A stretch of DNA of 64,000 nt from the NCBI GenBank assembly GCA_009773515.1, contig WSXX01000008.1:93087-157086 (forward strand), read 5' to 3'. A program made the translations under genes and the position numbers. Source of the DNA: Bacteroidota bacterium. Its GTDB lineage: Bacteria > Bacteroidota > Bacteroidia > Bacteroidales > Lentimicrobiaceae. Positions 24,487 through 35,900 of the stretch are shown here, piece by piece (position 1 is the stretch's first letter; the number at the start of each line of letters is the position of its first letter). The notes beneath the pieces were generated by a model that saw only the letters and a list, made by a program, of their open reading frames with translations, was not told where the DNA came from and did not search any database.

Positions 24487-26442
24487 ATGATCAAAAGTCT
24501 ACTCACCTTTCTACTTTTAACCTCATTCCCTGCACTATTTGCACAGGGTCAGTTTCCACCGGCAGCCGGTCAGACAGGATCATCAGCCATCGCTAAAGAT
24601 TCTGCTATTATTCATTTATGGGCAAGTGGCATTGAGCTGGTGCGCGGATATATTCAAATCAGCGATACAAGCATTTATAGTTCAGGTTCAAACAAAGCAA
24701 CTTTCGGGCATTCATCAAACGCATTGGGTGTTGCTGAAGGTAATTCAACTGAAGTAGTCAGCCTTGGAGATGGAGGAATGGCAACGCTTACCTTCGATCG
24801 ACTGATTGTAGATGGACCCGGAGCAGATTTTGCAGTGTATGAGAATTCATTCGGTGATACTTTTCTTGAACTTGCTTTTGTTGAAGTGAGCTCCGACGGA
24901 ATCAACTTCAGCCGGTTCCCGTCTGTTTCACTCACACAATCAGAGACTCAGATCGGGGCATGGGATGAAATTGATCCTACCAATATTCACAATCTTGCCG
25001 GAAAATACCGTCAGGGTTTCGGAACGCCTTTCGACCTGAGCGAACTGGAATACAATCCCCTTGTTGATGTAAATGCAATTCGATTTGTGCGGATTCTTGA
25101 TGTAACCGGTAGCATCGATGCTGAATTCGCCAGCCTTGATTCACAGGGAAATATCATCAACGACCCCTACCCTACTCCATTCAATTCGGGAGGTTTTGAT
25201 CTTGACGGAGTTGCTGTAATAAACTGCAATGTTCCAAATACGGTTCTGAATTTCTCTGAACTTCCACTAACGCACAATTCATTTTTCCTGCCCGAAGAAA
25301 ATGGCATGTTTTCATCGGGGCCATTAGACTTCATTTATGAAGCCGGATTTGGTTCATGGTCAGGGTTTTCTTATTCAAACAGGGTAAGCATCACCGGCGA
25401 ATATACCAACGATCAGTTTGTGGCGGCAACCCTTGGCGGAATGGACGGAGATACTACAAATTTTGCAATTTCTTACGTTTCTTCCGATTGGATGTCAGGC
25501 ACCTACGATCCGATTCCCAGCGTAATAAATACAGCCGACGGACAAACAGCAGTTTTCAGTGGATTTTATACCACCAACAGCCACATGGCTTTCATTACTT
25601 TGCGTGATGGCACAATGTTTAATAAGAAATTCGGAGGTGAAACCGGCAACGATCCCGATTGGTTCAGGCTGAAAGTGTGGGGCGTTCGTGCTGATAATTC
25701 ACTCACCGACATTGTGGAGCATTACCTTGCTGATTTTCGTTTTGAAGACAATGGCCTTGACTACATCCAGAACGATTGGCGCTGGGTTGACCTGAGCACA
25801 CTCGGCGAAGTTAAATCGCTGAACTTTATTCTTGAATCGAGTGATTCGGGCGATTTCGGAATGAATACACCGGCTTATTTCTGTATGGACAACCTTACAG
25901 TGATGGGGATTCAGGCGCCTTTTATTGCTAACCCGTTGCCCGACATGGTCGTGAATATGAATACCGAACCTATTGACATCAATCTGGACAACCATTTTGC
26001 AGCATCCGGAGTAAATCCGACCTATGAAATTTCGCAAAACAGCAACAGCAGTCTGGTTATGGCAAACCTTGCCGGTTCGCTGCTTGAACTGACTTTTGCA
26101 CTGAATCAGACCGGAATATCAGAAATAGAAATCACTTCAACAGCCAATGGATTGACGGTAACTGATACTTTCTCAGTAACAGTGAGCTCAAATGTTGGCA
26201 TTGAGGAAGTCAGGGGAATCAGGTTAAAATCCTATCCGAATCCTGTGATTGACAATCTTACATTGGAAGGCGCAAAAGACAGTGAAATCCGCATTTTCAA
26301 CTCAAATGGAAGTCTGGTTTTTGCCGGGAAAGCTCAAGACGAAAAAACCATTGTTCCAATGGATGTTTATCCTACAGGAATTTATCTGATTCAGGTTTCA
26401 GGCATTAATGGAAATTCAACCATCAAGGTCAGCAGGAAATAA
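24487..26442 (+). CDS. T9SS-exported DUF4465-type surface protein of the cobalamin operon
   Basis: 651 residues with signal peptide (ending LFAQ). Residues ~30-250 form a beta-rich domain with GPGADFAVYENSF and FVEVSSDGINF, common in secreted Bacteroidota proteins. Residues ~255-475 are DUF4465-like (SGFSYSNRVSITGEY, WFRLKVWG, DWRWVDLSTLGEVKSLNF). A short linker domain precedes a T9SS type A sorting domain (from LKSYPNPVIDNLTL). The position between a B12 riboswitch and btuB strongly suggests a corrinoid-capture protein on the cell surface, but direct binding is not shown by the sequence. Confidence 0.8.
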   Translation: MIKSLLTFLLLTSFPALFAQGQFPPAAGQTGSSAIAKDSAIIHLWASGIELVRGYIQISDTSIYSSGSNKATFGHSSNALGVAEGNSTEVVSLGDGGMATLTFDRLIVDGPGADFAVYENSFGDTFLELAFVEVSSDGINFSRFPSVSLTQSETQIGAWDEIDPTNIHNLAGKYRQGFGTPFDLSELEYNPLVDVNAIRFVRILDVTGSIDAEFASLDSQGNIINDPYPTPFNSGGFDLDGVAVINCNVPNTVLNFSELPLTHNSFFLPEENGMFSSGPLDFIYEAGFGSWSGFSYSNRVSITGEYTNDQFVAATLGGMDGDTTNFAISYVSSDWMSGTYDPIPSVINTADGQTAVFSGFYTTNSHMAFITLRDGTMFNKKFGGETGNDPDWFRLKVWGVRADNSLTDIVEHYLADFRFEDNGLDYIQNDWRWVDLSTLGEVKSLNFILESSDSGDFGMNTPAYFCMDNLTVMGIQAPFIANPLPDMVVNMNTEPIDINLDNHFAASGVNPTYEISQNSNSSLVMANLAGSLLELTFALNQTGISEIEITSTANGLTVTDTFSVTVSSNVGIEEVRGIRLKSYPNPVIDNLTLEGAKDSEIRIFNSNGSLVFAGKAQDEKTIVPMDVYPTGIYLIQVSGINGNSTIKVSRK

Positions 26443-26479
26443 TCCCCTAAGGCAAAAACCCACAATCTTCAACTTCTGA

Positions 26480-28468
26480 ATGAAATCACTTGCGATAACC
26501 GGCTTATTAATTTGCTTCTGCTTTTTAGAGGTTATTGCCCAACAGCCGCTTACCGATACCATTAATATAAAAGGTGTGGAGGTGAAAACCCGCAAGATTC
26601 ATGAGAAAGAGAAGTCAGCTTACCCGATACAAAGTCTTACGGTAAAAGGGATTGAGTCCGTCGCGGGTACTTCGGTTGCCGAAGCCGTAAAGACTTTTTC
26701 GGGAGTAACCCTTCGCGATTACGGTGGCACAGGCGGGCTGAAAACAATTATGGTACGAAGCCTGGGCGCAAATCACACCGGCGTTTTTATTGATGGTGTC
26801 GCTGTTACTGACATAGCTTCCGGTCAGATCGATCTGAGTAAACTTCCGCTGGAGGGGCTTGAAGAAGTTTCGCTCGAACTTGGCAATGCTTCACAACAAT
26901 GCATTACTGCACGTGCTCATGCATCTGCAAGCCTGATCAACCTCAGAAGTAAAATTCCTGATTTCGGAAAATATAAATCCAACGGCAGTCTTTCGTTGAA
27001 AGCAGGATCATTCGGACTAATCAATCCCGCTATTTCACTGAATCAGAAAACCGGCAAAAAATCATGGTTTGGATTGAACCTGAACTACCTGCAGGCCAAA
27101 GGAGACTATCCCTATCTTGTTGACAATGGCCCGGCAGGCACCCATCATCAAATACGAAGCAATTCAGATATTACTGCACTTTCGGCAAACGCAGTTTACA
27201 ATTTCAGTCCATCGGACAGCTCCGGGTTTCAGGCAAGACTCAGAATTTATGAATCGGAACGGGGTTTGCCGGGAGCAGTTATTTTTTATAATCCACATTC
27301 ATCGCAACGTTTGACCAACAAAGACCTGAGCCTGAACCTGCAATACCGGTCTGATAAAAAGAAAATCTCAACGCTGAGCAATGCGGGCTGGTCCAGGGCA
27401 TGGCTTCGCTATGCGGACCCGGATTATCTGGGATATACGAGCAGTCTCGACAACAAATACCTTCAGCAGGAATACTATCTTTCGCAGGCATTAAGCGTTA
27501 AAACCGGGAAACATTTTACGGCATCAGCAGCTACAGATCTTATTATAAATTCATTTTCATCAAACCTTTACAACAATAGCAATCCCGTGCGTTACAGTCT
27601 GCTGATTTCCGGCGGAGTAAGTCATCAAACCCGAACCACTGAAACTTCAGCCGGTTTGCTGCTTAGTTTGATTGGCGATAAAAAAGATGGCGATGAAAAG
27701 ATGAAAGACTTTTCACGGGTTTCGCCATGGGCAAATTTCACGCTTCGCATTTTTGATGATCCGGCGATAAGACTCAGATTAATGTATAAGAAGATTTTCA
27801 GGTTGCCGAGCTTCAACGATTTGTATTACAATCTGGTTGGCAATCCGGGCCTGAAACCCGAAAATGCCGGGCAAATCAATGCAGGTCTGCTTTTTTCGAA
27901 AAAAGTGATGGGTTCGACAGATGTCAACCTGAGAATTGATGCTTTTGGAAATCGTGTAAGCAACAAAATAATCGCAATACCTTCACAAAACCTGTTTGTT
28001 TGGTCGATGCGAAACATCGGGAAGGTGAGCACACAGGGCATTGAATTACAGATAGAAACTGAGAGCACAATCAATTCTGTGATAAGCATGAGTGTCAGCA
28101 TGAACTACACTTATCAGCAAGCGCTTGATATGACTGATCAAAATTCCGCAAGCTACAAACATCAGATTCCATACATTCCTTTCGAAACATTTTCGGGCAT
28201 GTACCTGATTAATTATCGTTCATTTGCAGTAAATTACAATCTGTTGTTCAACGGATTCCGTTATTCAGCCGGTGAAAATATGCATGAAAACCTGCTTCCG
28301 GGCTGGTGGATCAGCGATGCCGGACTATCATGGAAAATCGAAACAAATAGAATCACCTACAGAATAAAAGGAGAAATAAGCAATCTCTTTAACAGGGAGT
28401 ATGTTGTAATCAGAAGTTTTCCAATGCCCGGCAGAAGTTTTGCATTAACAGCCACCTTACAATTTTGA
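26480..28468 (+). CDS. btuB: TonB-dependent outer-membrane receptor, BtuB-like
   Basis: 662 residues; signal peptide ending near VIAQQ. A plug domain (~30-150) with SVAEAVKTFSGVTLRDYGGTG and the IMVRSLGANHTGVFIDGVAV block is followed by a 22-strand-type barrel ending in an aromatic residue (ATLQF), as outer-membrane barrels do. It is smaller than SusC-type receptors and lacks their N-terminal extension. Riboswitch control and the adjacent BtuG-like lipoprotein support cobalamin as substrate. Its stop codon is 2 bp before the ATG of the next gene, so the two are coupled. Confidence 0.88.
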   Translation: MKSLAITGLLICFCFLEVIAQQPLTDTINIKGVEVKTRKIHEKEKSAYPIQSLTVKGIESVAGTSVAEAVKTFSGVTLRDYGGTGGLKTIMVRSLGANHTGVFIDGVAVTDIASGQIDLSKLPLEGLEEVSLELGNASQQCITARAHASASLINLRSKIPDFGKYKSNGSLSLKAGSFGLINPAISLNQKTGKKSWFGLNLNYLQAKGDYPYLVDNGPAGTHHQIRSNSDITALSANAVYNFSPSDSSGFQARLRIYESERGLPGAVIFYNPHSSQRLTNKDLSLNLQYRSDKKKISTLSNAGWSRAWLRYADPDYLGYTSSLDNKYLQQEYYLSQALSVKTGKHFTASAATDLIINSFSSNLYNNSNPVRYSLLISGGVSHQTRTTETSAGLLLSLIGDKKDGDEKMKDFSRVSPWANFTLRIFDDPAIRLRLMYKKIFRLPSFNDLYYNLVGNPGLKPENAGQINAGLLFSKKVMGSTDVNLRIDAFGNRVSNKIIAIPSQNLFVWSMRNIGKVSTQGIELQIETESTINSVISMSVSMNYTYQQALDMTDQNSASYKHQIPYIPFETFSGMYLINYRSFAVNYNLLFNGFRYSAGENMHENLLPGWWISDAGLSWKIETNRITYRIKGEISNLFNREYVVIRSFPMPGRSFALTATLQF

Positions 28469-28470
28469 AA

Positions 28471-29619
28471 ATGAATCATCCGAAAATATATCAGGTTGCT
28501 TTCGCAAAAAGCATATTTCAGTCACTTCAACATATGATGTGGATATTACTTTTCGGAGCAACACTTTTTACAACTTCCTGCAAAAAAGAGCCTTCAACAC
28601 CTGAAGTAAAACCAACCGATTCAACAATGCGGACAACAGGCATTTTTGTGTTGAATGAAGGAGTTTTCAATGCCAACAATGCATCGCTTACCCGATTCAG
28701 ATTCAGCGATTCTACAGCAGAAACCGATTGTTTCTTCAATAAAAACGGGCGAAAACTGGGTGATACCGGTAGCGACCTGGGAATTTACGGATCCAAAATG
28801 TATATAGTTGTAAATGTTTCAAGTCAGGTAGAGGTCGTGGATGCACTCACTTGCCTGAGCCTGAAACAGATACCCATGTTTGATGGCAACAAGCCAAGGC
28901 AGCCGCGAAAAATTGCTTTTTTCGGGAATCATGCCTTTGTATGCAATTTTGATGGAACTGTTGCTGTAATTGATACAACCACGCTCGAAACTGTGAAATT
29001 TATTCAGGCAGGCCGGAATCCGGATGGCATAACTGCTGCATATGGAAAGATATGGGTAACCAATTCCGGCGGGCTTGGCTTTCCGGACTACGACCACACC
29101 ATTTCGGTAATTGATCCGGAAACTTTATCTGAAATGCATAAGTCGGAAACCGGTATTAATCCCTTTACCGTGCATCCTGATGGACATGGCAACCTCTACC
29201 TGATTGCACGTGGAAACTACAGCGACATCAAGAGCAGGCTGCAGGTAATGGAAGCCGCAACCGGAGAAATCAAGCATACATTTACCGGTTTTGAAGCACT
29301 CAACTTTACAATATCAGGAGATTCGGCCTTTGTGTATAATTACGACTGGAACTCAGGAATAAGCAGCATCATGGTAATTAATACAGCTACACTTGAAGTG
29401 GTAAATAACTCATTTATAAGCGATGGTACAATGATTGAATCTGTTTATGGAATAGCTGCTGATCCCTTTACAGGAATAATCTACATCACAGATGCCGGAA
29501 ATTTCACCGGCAGAGGAACAGTGCATGCCTTTACCAGAAGCGGGAAAAAGCTGTATTCGTTTGATGCAGGGATCAATCCGGCGGGAATTGCTTTTGCGGA
29601 AACCCCCGAAAACATTTAA
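28471..29619 (+). CDS. BtuG-like surface lipoprotein, YncE/DUF5074-type beta-propeller
   Basis: I take the ATG at 28471; an in-frame TTG at 28465 overlaps btuB but adds only two residues. 382 residues with a lipoprotein signal ending FTTSC (Cys37) followed by KKE, resembling the surface-export signal of Bacteroidota lipoproteins. The rest consists of ~45-residue blades (GIFVLNEGVFNANNASL, VAVIDTTTLETVKFIQAGRNPDGI, ISVIDPETLSE), a seven-bladed propeller like Bacteroides BtuG, which binds B12 with very high affinity and caps BtuB. The tight link to a BtuB-like gene under a B12 riboswitch makes this assignment likely. Confidence 0.82.
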   Translation: MNHPKIYQVAFAKSIFQSLQHMMWILLFGATLFTTSCKKEPSTPEVKPTDSTMRTTGIFVLNEGVFNANNASLTRFRFSDSTAETDCFFNKNGRKLGDTGSDLGIYGSKMYIVVNVSSQVEVVDALTCLSLKQIPMFDGNKPRQPRKIAFFGNHAFVCNFDGTVAVIDTTTLETVKFIQAGRNPDGITAAYGKIWVTNSGGLGFPDYDHTISVIDPETLSEMHKSETGINPFTVHPDGHGNLYLIARGNYSDIKSRLQVMEAATGEIKHTFTGFEALNFTISGDSAFVYNYDWNSGISSIMVINTATLEVVNNSFISDGTMIESVYGIAADPFTGIIYITDAGNFTGRGTVHAFTRSGKKLYSFDAGINPAGIAFAETPENI

Positions 29620-29979
29620 AATTCCTGACGAAGAAGGCAACATCATTTTTGCATCAAACACAATTCATTGAATCACTTTATCATATGCGGGATTTTTAAG
29701 TTTTACCGTTTCAATCTTTAAAATAAATAATTTACATTTAGCCGGTTACAAAATTTACTATCAGTTATTAAAGATAGATCAAGCTATATCGATCTTAGCT
29801 AATTAAACAAACAGTTAAACCAAAAACCACAGGAAAATCTTCTTACATTTAATTGTTGTCTGCCCATAAATACTTTCTGCATATCTTTGCGCAATCAGCA
29901 TTTGAATGTGGCTCAGGAGATTGTTGTAAAAAGGTTTAATTAAGTAATTCCTCAGGAAGGGGATAATTTTTATTTAATC
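29620..29979 (+). other. AT-rich spacer before the kinase gene
   Basis: 360 bp without hairpins of note, apart from the promoter candidate at 29882-29889. No terminator with a T-run is seen after the BtuG-like gene. Confidence 0.5.
29882..29889 (+). promoter_or_regulatory. Candidate -7 element of the PAS-kinase operon
   Basis: TATCTTTG fits TAnnTTTG; the leader would be ~85 nt. No TTTG at the right -33 spacing. Confidence 0.4.
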
Positions 29980-32900
29980 ATGAAATCCGGGCCACATACC
30001 TTAACTGTTGATTTAACCGAAAGCATGGCAGTTCTTGATCAGAATCCCATGCCAATCATTTTGGTTGAAGAAAAAGAGCAAATAATCGTATTTGCCAACA
30101 AAGGCACTCTGGCTTTAACCGGCTTCAGCCGAAATGAACTGACCGGGAGACTGATTGATGAATTGATTGATTCAGAAATCATCAAAAAAAATGAAGATGA
30201 CCATCTGAACAGGACATCCGGAATAATTGGTGGTTTAGCTGAAATCAGCATCAAAAATAAAAACCGGTCTCAACAGCGTCTGCAGATTCAACCAATTCAG
30301 ATATCCTCAGCCCGTTTTTTGCAACTCACATTAATTCCATTGACAACTGAGCCAAATGCTCTGGCAGAAAGTAATTCTGTTCTGGCAGAGCGATTAGCCA
30401 GCATAGTCAACACGCAACCTGAAATAATTTTCAGGTTTTTGCCTGACACAACGCTCACCTTTGTTAATGATTCATATTGCCGGACATTCAACCTGAGTAA
30501 ATCCGAAGCTATTGGCCGAAAATTTCTTGATTTTGTTCAGAAACAAGAACGCGACAGAATTAAAAATCACATTAATCAAATTTTAAGAAACCCTAAACCT
30601 GTTATTTATGAATATCTTGAGACTTTCCCTGACGGCAAGCAGGTTTGGTGGGAATGGTCAGATTTCCCGATTCTGAATGCTGAGGGAATTGTTACCGAAA
30701 TTCAAACTTCAGGAAAAGAAATAACAGACAGAAAGCTCACCGAAGAAATGCTGATTAAAAGTGAGCAGGAGAAAACAGCTTTTCTGGCTTCAATTCCTGA
30801 TATTATCTTCTGGTTAGATCGTAATGGCAAATACCTTAAAACTGCATCGAAAGACAAATCACTGCTTATAAAGCCCGAAGCGGAATTTATTGGCAGAAAC
30901 ATTACTGACATTCTTCCTGAAAAACATGGCAGACAAGCAATTGAAATGCTGAATATGGCTTTTGAAAGCCGTAAATTAGTTACTTACGAGTATGAGATTC
31001 AAACCGATGAAGGCTTAAAGGCTTTTGAAAACCGCATTATAGCATTTACAGACAATGAAGCAGTTTCAATTGTAAGAGATATTACAGGAAAATGCAAAAC
31101 CGAAGAATTCCTTAAATGGAACATCACATTATTATCAGCCATTTCGGGAGCCTCTCCGCTGGCTTATTATGTAACTGACAAAGATGGTGATGAAGTGCTC
31201 TATCATAATTCAAGATTTATTGAACTGTGGAAGCTGGAATCACATGAATCAGACCTGCAAAACGGCAAACTCAGGAACAGAGACATCACAGAATTTTGTC
31301 TGAATAGTATCCAAAACCGTGAAAAGTACACAGACTTATACAATGACACCCGAAGCCTCAACTATGCAGAAAAGACTGAAGGCCAGATTAAGTTAAACGA
31401 CAATCGTATAATAAAACGCTTCACAACCCCACTGGGTGATGATTCGGGGCATATAATAGGGAGGCTTTATACATTTGAAGATATTACAGAAAGCATTAAC
31501 AGCCGCGATGCGCTGGCAGAAAGCGAATTAAGATGGAAATTTGCTATTCACGGAAATGGAGACGGATTATGGGACTGGAATGTAAAAACAGGTGAAGTTT
31601 ATTTTTCAGACAACTGGAAAAGTATGCTTGGGTTTAAACCTGAAGAACTGAAAAACAATCTTGACACCTGGGAAAGCCGCGTACATCCTGAGGAAATTGA
31701 CTGGGTTACAGAAAAGATTCAGGAATATTTTGATGGGAAAACACCGAATTATGAAACAGAACACAGGGTAAAATGCAAAGACGGAAAATATAAATGGATA
31801 CTAGACAGAGGCATAGCGCTGGAATATGATGCAGATGGGAAACCCATCAGATTGATTGGCACCCATCATGATATTACCGGGAAGAAGGTGGCAGAAGAAG
31901 AAATCCGGAGGAAAAACAAAACACTGGATGCCAATAACCGATTTCTTAATGACATTCTCGGCATGATCCCATTAAGGTTGTTCTGGAAAGATAAAAACCT
32001 GAAATACACTGGCTGCAATAAGCTGTTTGCCCTTGATGCCGGGCTTTCAGAAACAGAAGAAATCATCGGACAAAGTGATAATGATCTTGTATGGAAAGAC
32101 CATGCAGAATTATACCAGAATGATGACAAAAAAGTTATTGAAACAGGAGTATCTCTGCTTGGATATGAGGAACAGCAAACCAACCCCAAAGGTGAAATCA
32201 TCTGGCTGAAAACCTACAAAATACCCATACACGATGAACATGGCCTTGTAACTGGAATTTTTGGGGCTTATGACGATATAACCCAACGCAAACTCGACGA
32301 AGAGAACATCAAAAGAAACGAACACTTTTTATCGGAATTGCTGAAGCTCTCCAGTGAGCTGTTCTCCCTGAACAACAGCAACGAACTGCTTGAAAAACTG
32401 AGGGTACGGCTTCCTTTGCTGTTTAATGCTGATAACTGTTACATTACGGCATGGGACGAAAAACAAGAAGAAACCATACCTCTTGCAAGCTCAGGAAACT
32501 GCAATGAATACATAGCCTCAGCCAGCTTACCAAGCGAAAAAACCCTTACCGGATCGCTAATGTCATCCGGAAAAGTCATTCCTGTTGAAGATGTTTTTAA
32601 TTCAGAATGGCTTAGCAATGATATAGCTGCTGGCTTCCCCGATAAATCATTACTTGGAATACCTGTTATTTCAGGAAGTAAAAAAATCGGTGCATTACTG
32701 GTGGGGTTTAACATTGCCCGGCATTTTACTCCGATTGAAATCAGACAGACCTGCCTTGCCAAAGATATGTTCTCACTCATTATTGCCCGCAATCAATACC
32801 TGAACGACCTGAACGAAAGTGAAAAGCTGATGCGTTCGTTCATCGAAAACGCACCAATTGGAATACTTGCTGCCAATTCGCAAGGGAAATATGTAATCGG

Positions 32901-35900
32901 AAATCACGCTTCGGCGGACCTGTTCGGCTATACGCTTGATGAATTGCTTAAACTGGAAATAAAAGATGTATTACACTCCGATTCAATTGAAGCAGGACTT
33001 AATCATTTCAATAAACTTATGCAGACTGGCACAGCAATAACTGATGTCAAACTGCTGCGTAAGGATGGTTCTGATTTCTGGGGCAAGGTTCTTGGAGTAA
33101 AACTTTCCGATAATCTTCTGCTGTCTTTCCATATCGACATCACTGATATGGTAAAATCAAAAGAAGCATTGGATGCAGAAAAAAACTTCCTTTCAACACT
33201 TCTCGACTCAATTCCTGAAATAATATTTTTCAAAGACAGCAATCGCAAGTACTTGAGAATTAACAATGAGTTTACAAGAATTACAGGACTATCATTGAAT
33301 GATGTACAAGGCAAAACCGATCACCAACTCTTTGATCCGGAACGCGCTGATTACTTCAAATCAGAAGATGATCAGATCGTTGTTAGCGGTAAACAAATCA
33401 GGATTCACGATTCGATAATTGATACCGAAGGCAGGAAACTGATACTTGAAACTTTGAAAGCTCCTTACTTTGATTTAAATGAAAAGCTGATTGGAATTTT
33501 GGGCGTAAGCCGAGATATTACAGAGAAGCACAAGTTTCAGGAATTGCTTAAAGGCAATGAAGCCTGGATGAGGGCTTTATTAAATTCGATGATGGATATG
33601 ATTTTTGTCATTGACAAAGAAGACAGGTTTGTTGAATCCTATAATTCAATGAAAAAGGAAGGAATTTTCGCAAGGCCAGATGATATAATCGGAAAAAATT
33701 TCAACGAAATACTCCCTTTTGAAGTTTCAAAAAAACTATCCGATGCGCTGAATGAAATCAGGCAGGGATCATACATGCAATCAATAAGCTATTCCCTGCC
33801 GATTGAAGGTTTAACCCGATGGTACACCGCCATTATCAGTCCTGTTTATATCGATAGTGAAACTATCGACTCTTATATAGCTGTAACACGCGATGTAACA
33901 ACCGAAACAAATGCCAAACTTCAACTTACAGCCGAAAGACAATTGTTTCTTGAAGGACCAACGGTTATATTTAAATGGGATGTTGGTGATGGATGGCCGG
34001 TAAACTATGTTTCACCAAATATTCTCGATTTACTTGGCTACCCTCCATCAGACTTTACTTCCGGAAAAATTTCTTTCGGCAGTCTGGTACATCCTGACGA
34101 AGCTGAAAGTATCAGTGAAGCTACTTTATACAATATCAGATTTAACAGCAATTATTTCCATCAGGAATACAGGCTATTGAAAAAAGACGGGACATATATT
34201 GCGGTATCTGACCATTCTACAATCTTCCGAAACAGCAGCGGCGAGGCAGAATCAATTCTGGGTTACATTCAGGACATTTCGGACTATAAAGAACTTGAAG
34301 ATTCTCTGGTGTACAGGGCTGCGCTGCAACAAATCCTGATGACAACAGCGGCAGGATTTATAAATGTCCCGCTTCATGAAATTGACCATGCCATCAATGA
34401 AGCACTCTCAGAAGTCGGGTTGTTTGTCGGAGCCGACAGATCATATATTTTCAAATACGACCTAATCAATGGAATCACCAGCAATACCCATGAATGGTGT
34501 AACCAGGGCATTGAACCAGAAATAGACAATCTGAAGGAGATACCTGTTGAAGCAGTTGAAGACTGGCTGAAGATACATCTGGCCGGCAAAGTAATGCTTA
34601 TCGATAATATTGCGGATCTTGAACAAGGCAACCTCAGAGAAATACTTGAACCTCAGGGAATAAAATCATTAATTGCAGTTCCAATGATTCATGGCAACGA
34701 TTTGAAAGGGTTTATAGGTTTTGATGCTGTAAAAGAGCAAAAAAAATGGAGTGACACCGATAAAGAATTGCTCAGATTCATGGCTGAATTATTTACCAAT
34801 GCCATTGTAAGAATAGAATACGAAGCGCAAATCACAGAAAGTGAAGAAAAATTTAAAAGCATCTATGAGAATTCAACCATAGGACTTTACAGATCAACTC
34901 CTGCAGGCAAAATTCTGATGGTAAATCCGGCCTTGGTAAAGATGCTCGGATATGAAAACGAAAATGAACTGTTAAAGATTGACCTCTACATCAGTCCAAA
35001 CGTATTTGAATCAGAAAGACAAAAATTTTTGAATAAAATCGGTAATGCAGGCTTCATAAACGGTTTTGAAACCATCTGGAAGAAAAGAGACGGACAGCCT
35101 ATATATGTAAGAGAAAGTGCAAAATCATTCATTGACGATGCCGGAAATATAAGCTATTTCATTGGTTCTGTCGAAGACATTTCAGAGCGTAGAAATGCTG
35201 AAATGGCACTGCTTGAGAGTGAAGAGAAGTTCAGACAGCTTGCAGAAAATGTTGACAGCATATTCTGGATTATCGACAGTCCGACAGGAGAAATTCTTTA
35301 CGTAAATACAGCATTTGAAAGTTTTTTCGGGAAAACCGGCGATCTGATTATGAAAAATTTTTCCCTTATCTCCGATTACATACATCCTGATGATATATCC
35401 AGAATAAGAAAAAGTTATCAGGCTTATCTGAAAGGTGCTATCCTCGACATTGAAGCCCGTTTTTACGCTGATCAGAATGAATACAGATGGTTCAGATTGC
35501 GTTCATTTGCCATTAAAAATGAAGAGGACATTACAATAAGACATGCAGGTATTGCTACAGATATTACCGCAATGAAAATTGCAGAACAATCACTTATTGA
35601 ATCACTTGAAGCAGAGAAACACCTTAGTGAACTTAAATCGGGTTTTGTTTCCATGACATCACATGAATTCAGAACACCTCTGGCTACTATTTTAGCATCT
35701 GCTGAAACCATTCAGACCTATCGACATCGGATGACTGATGAACAGATTGATCAGCGCATTATAAAAATTACTGAACAGGTGCAGCATATGAAGATACTGA
35801 TGGAGGACATGCTGGAGCTTTCACGACTTGAATCGAAAAAGACCGGGTTTGATCCTAAACCTGACAATCTCAGCGATCTTATTGTTGAAATTGCAGCTGA

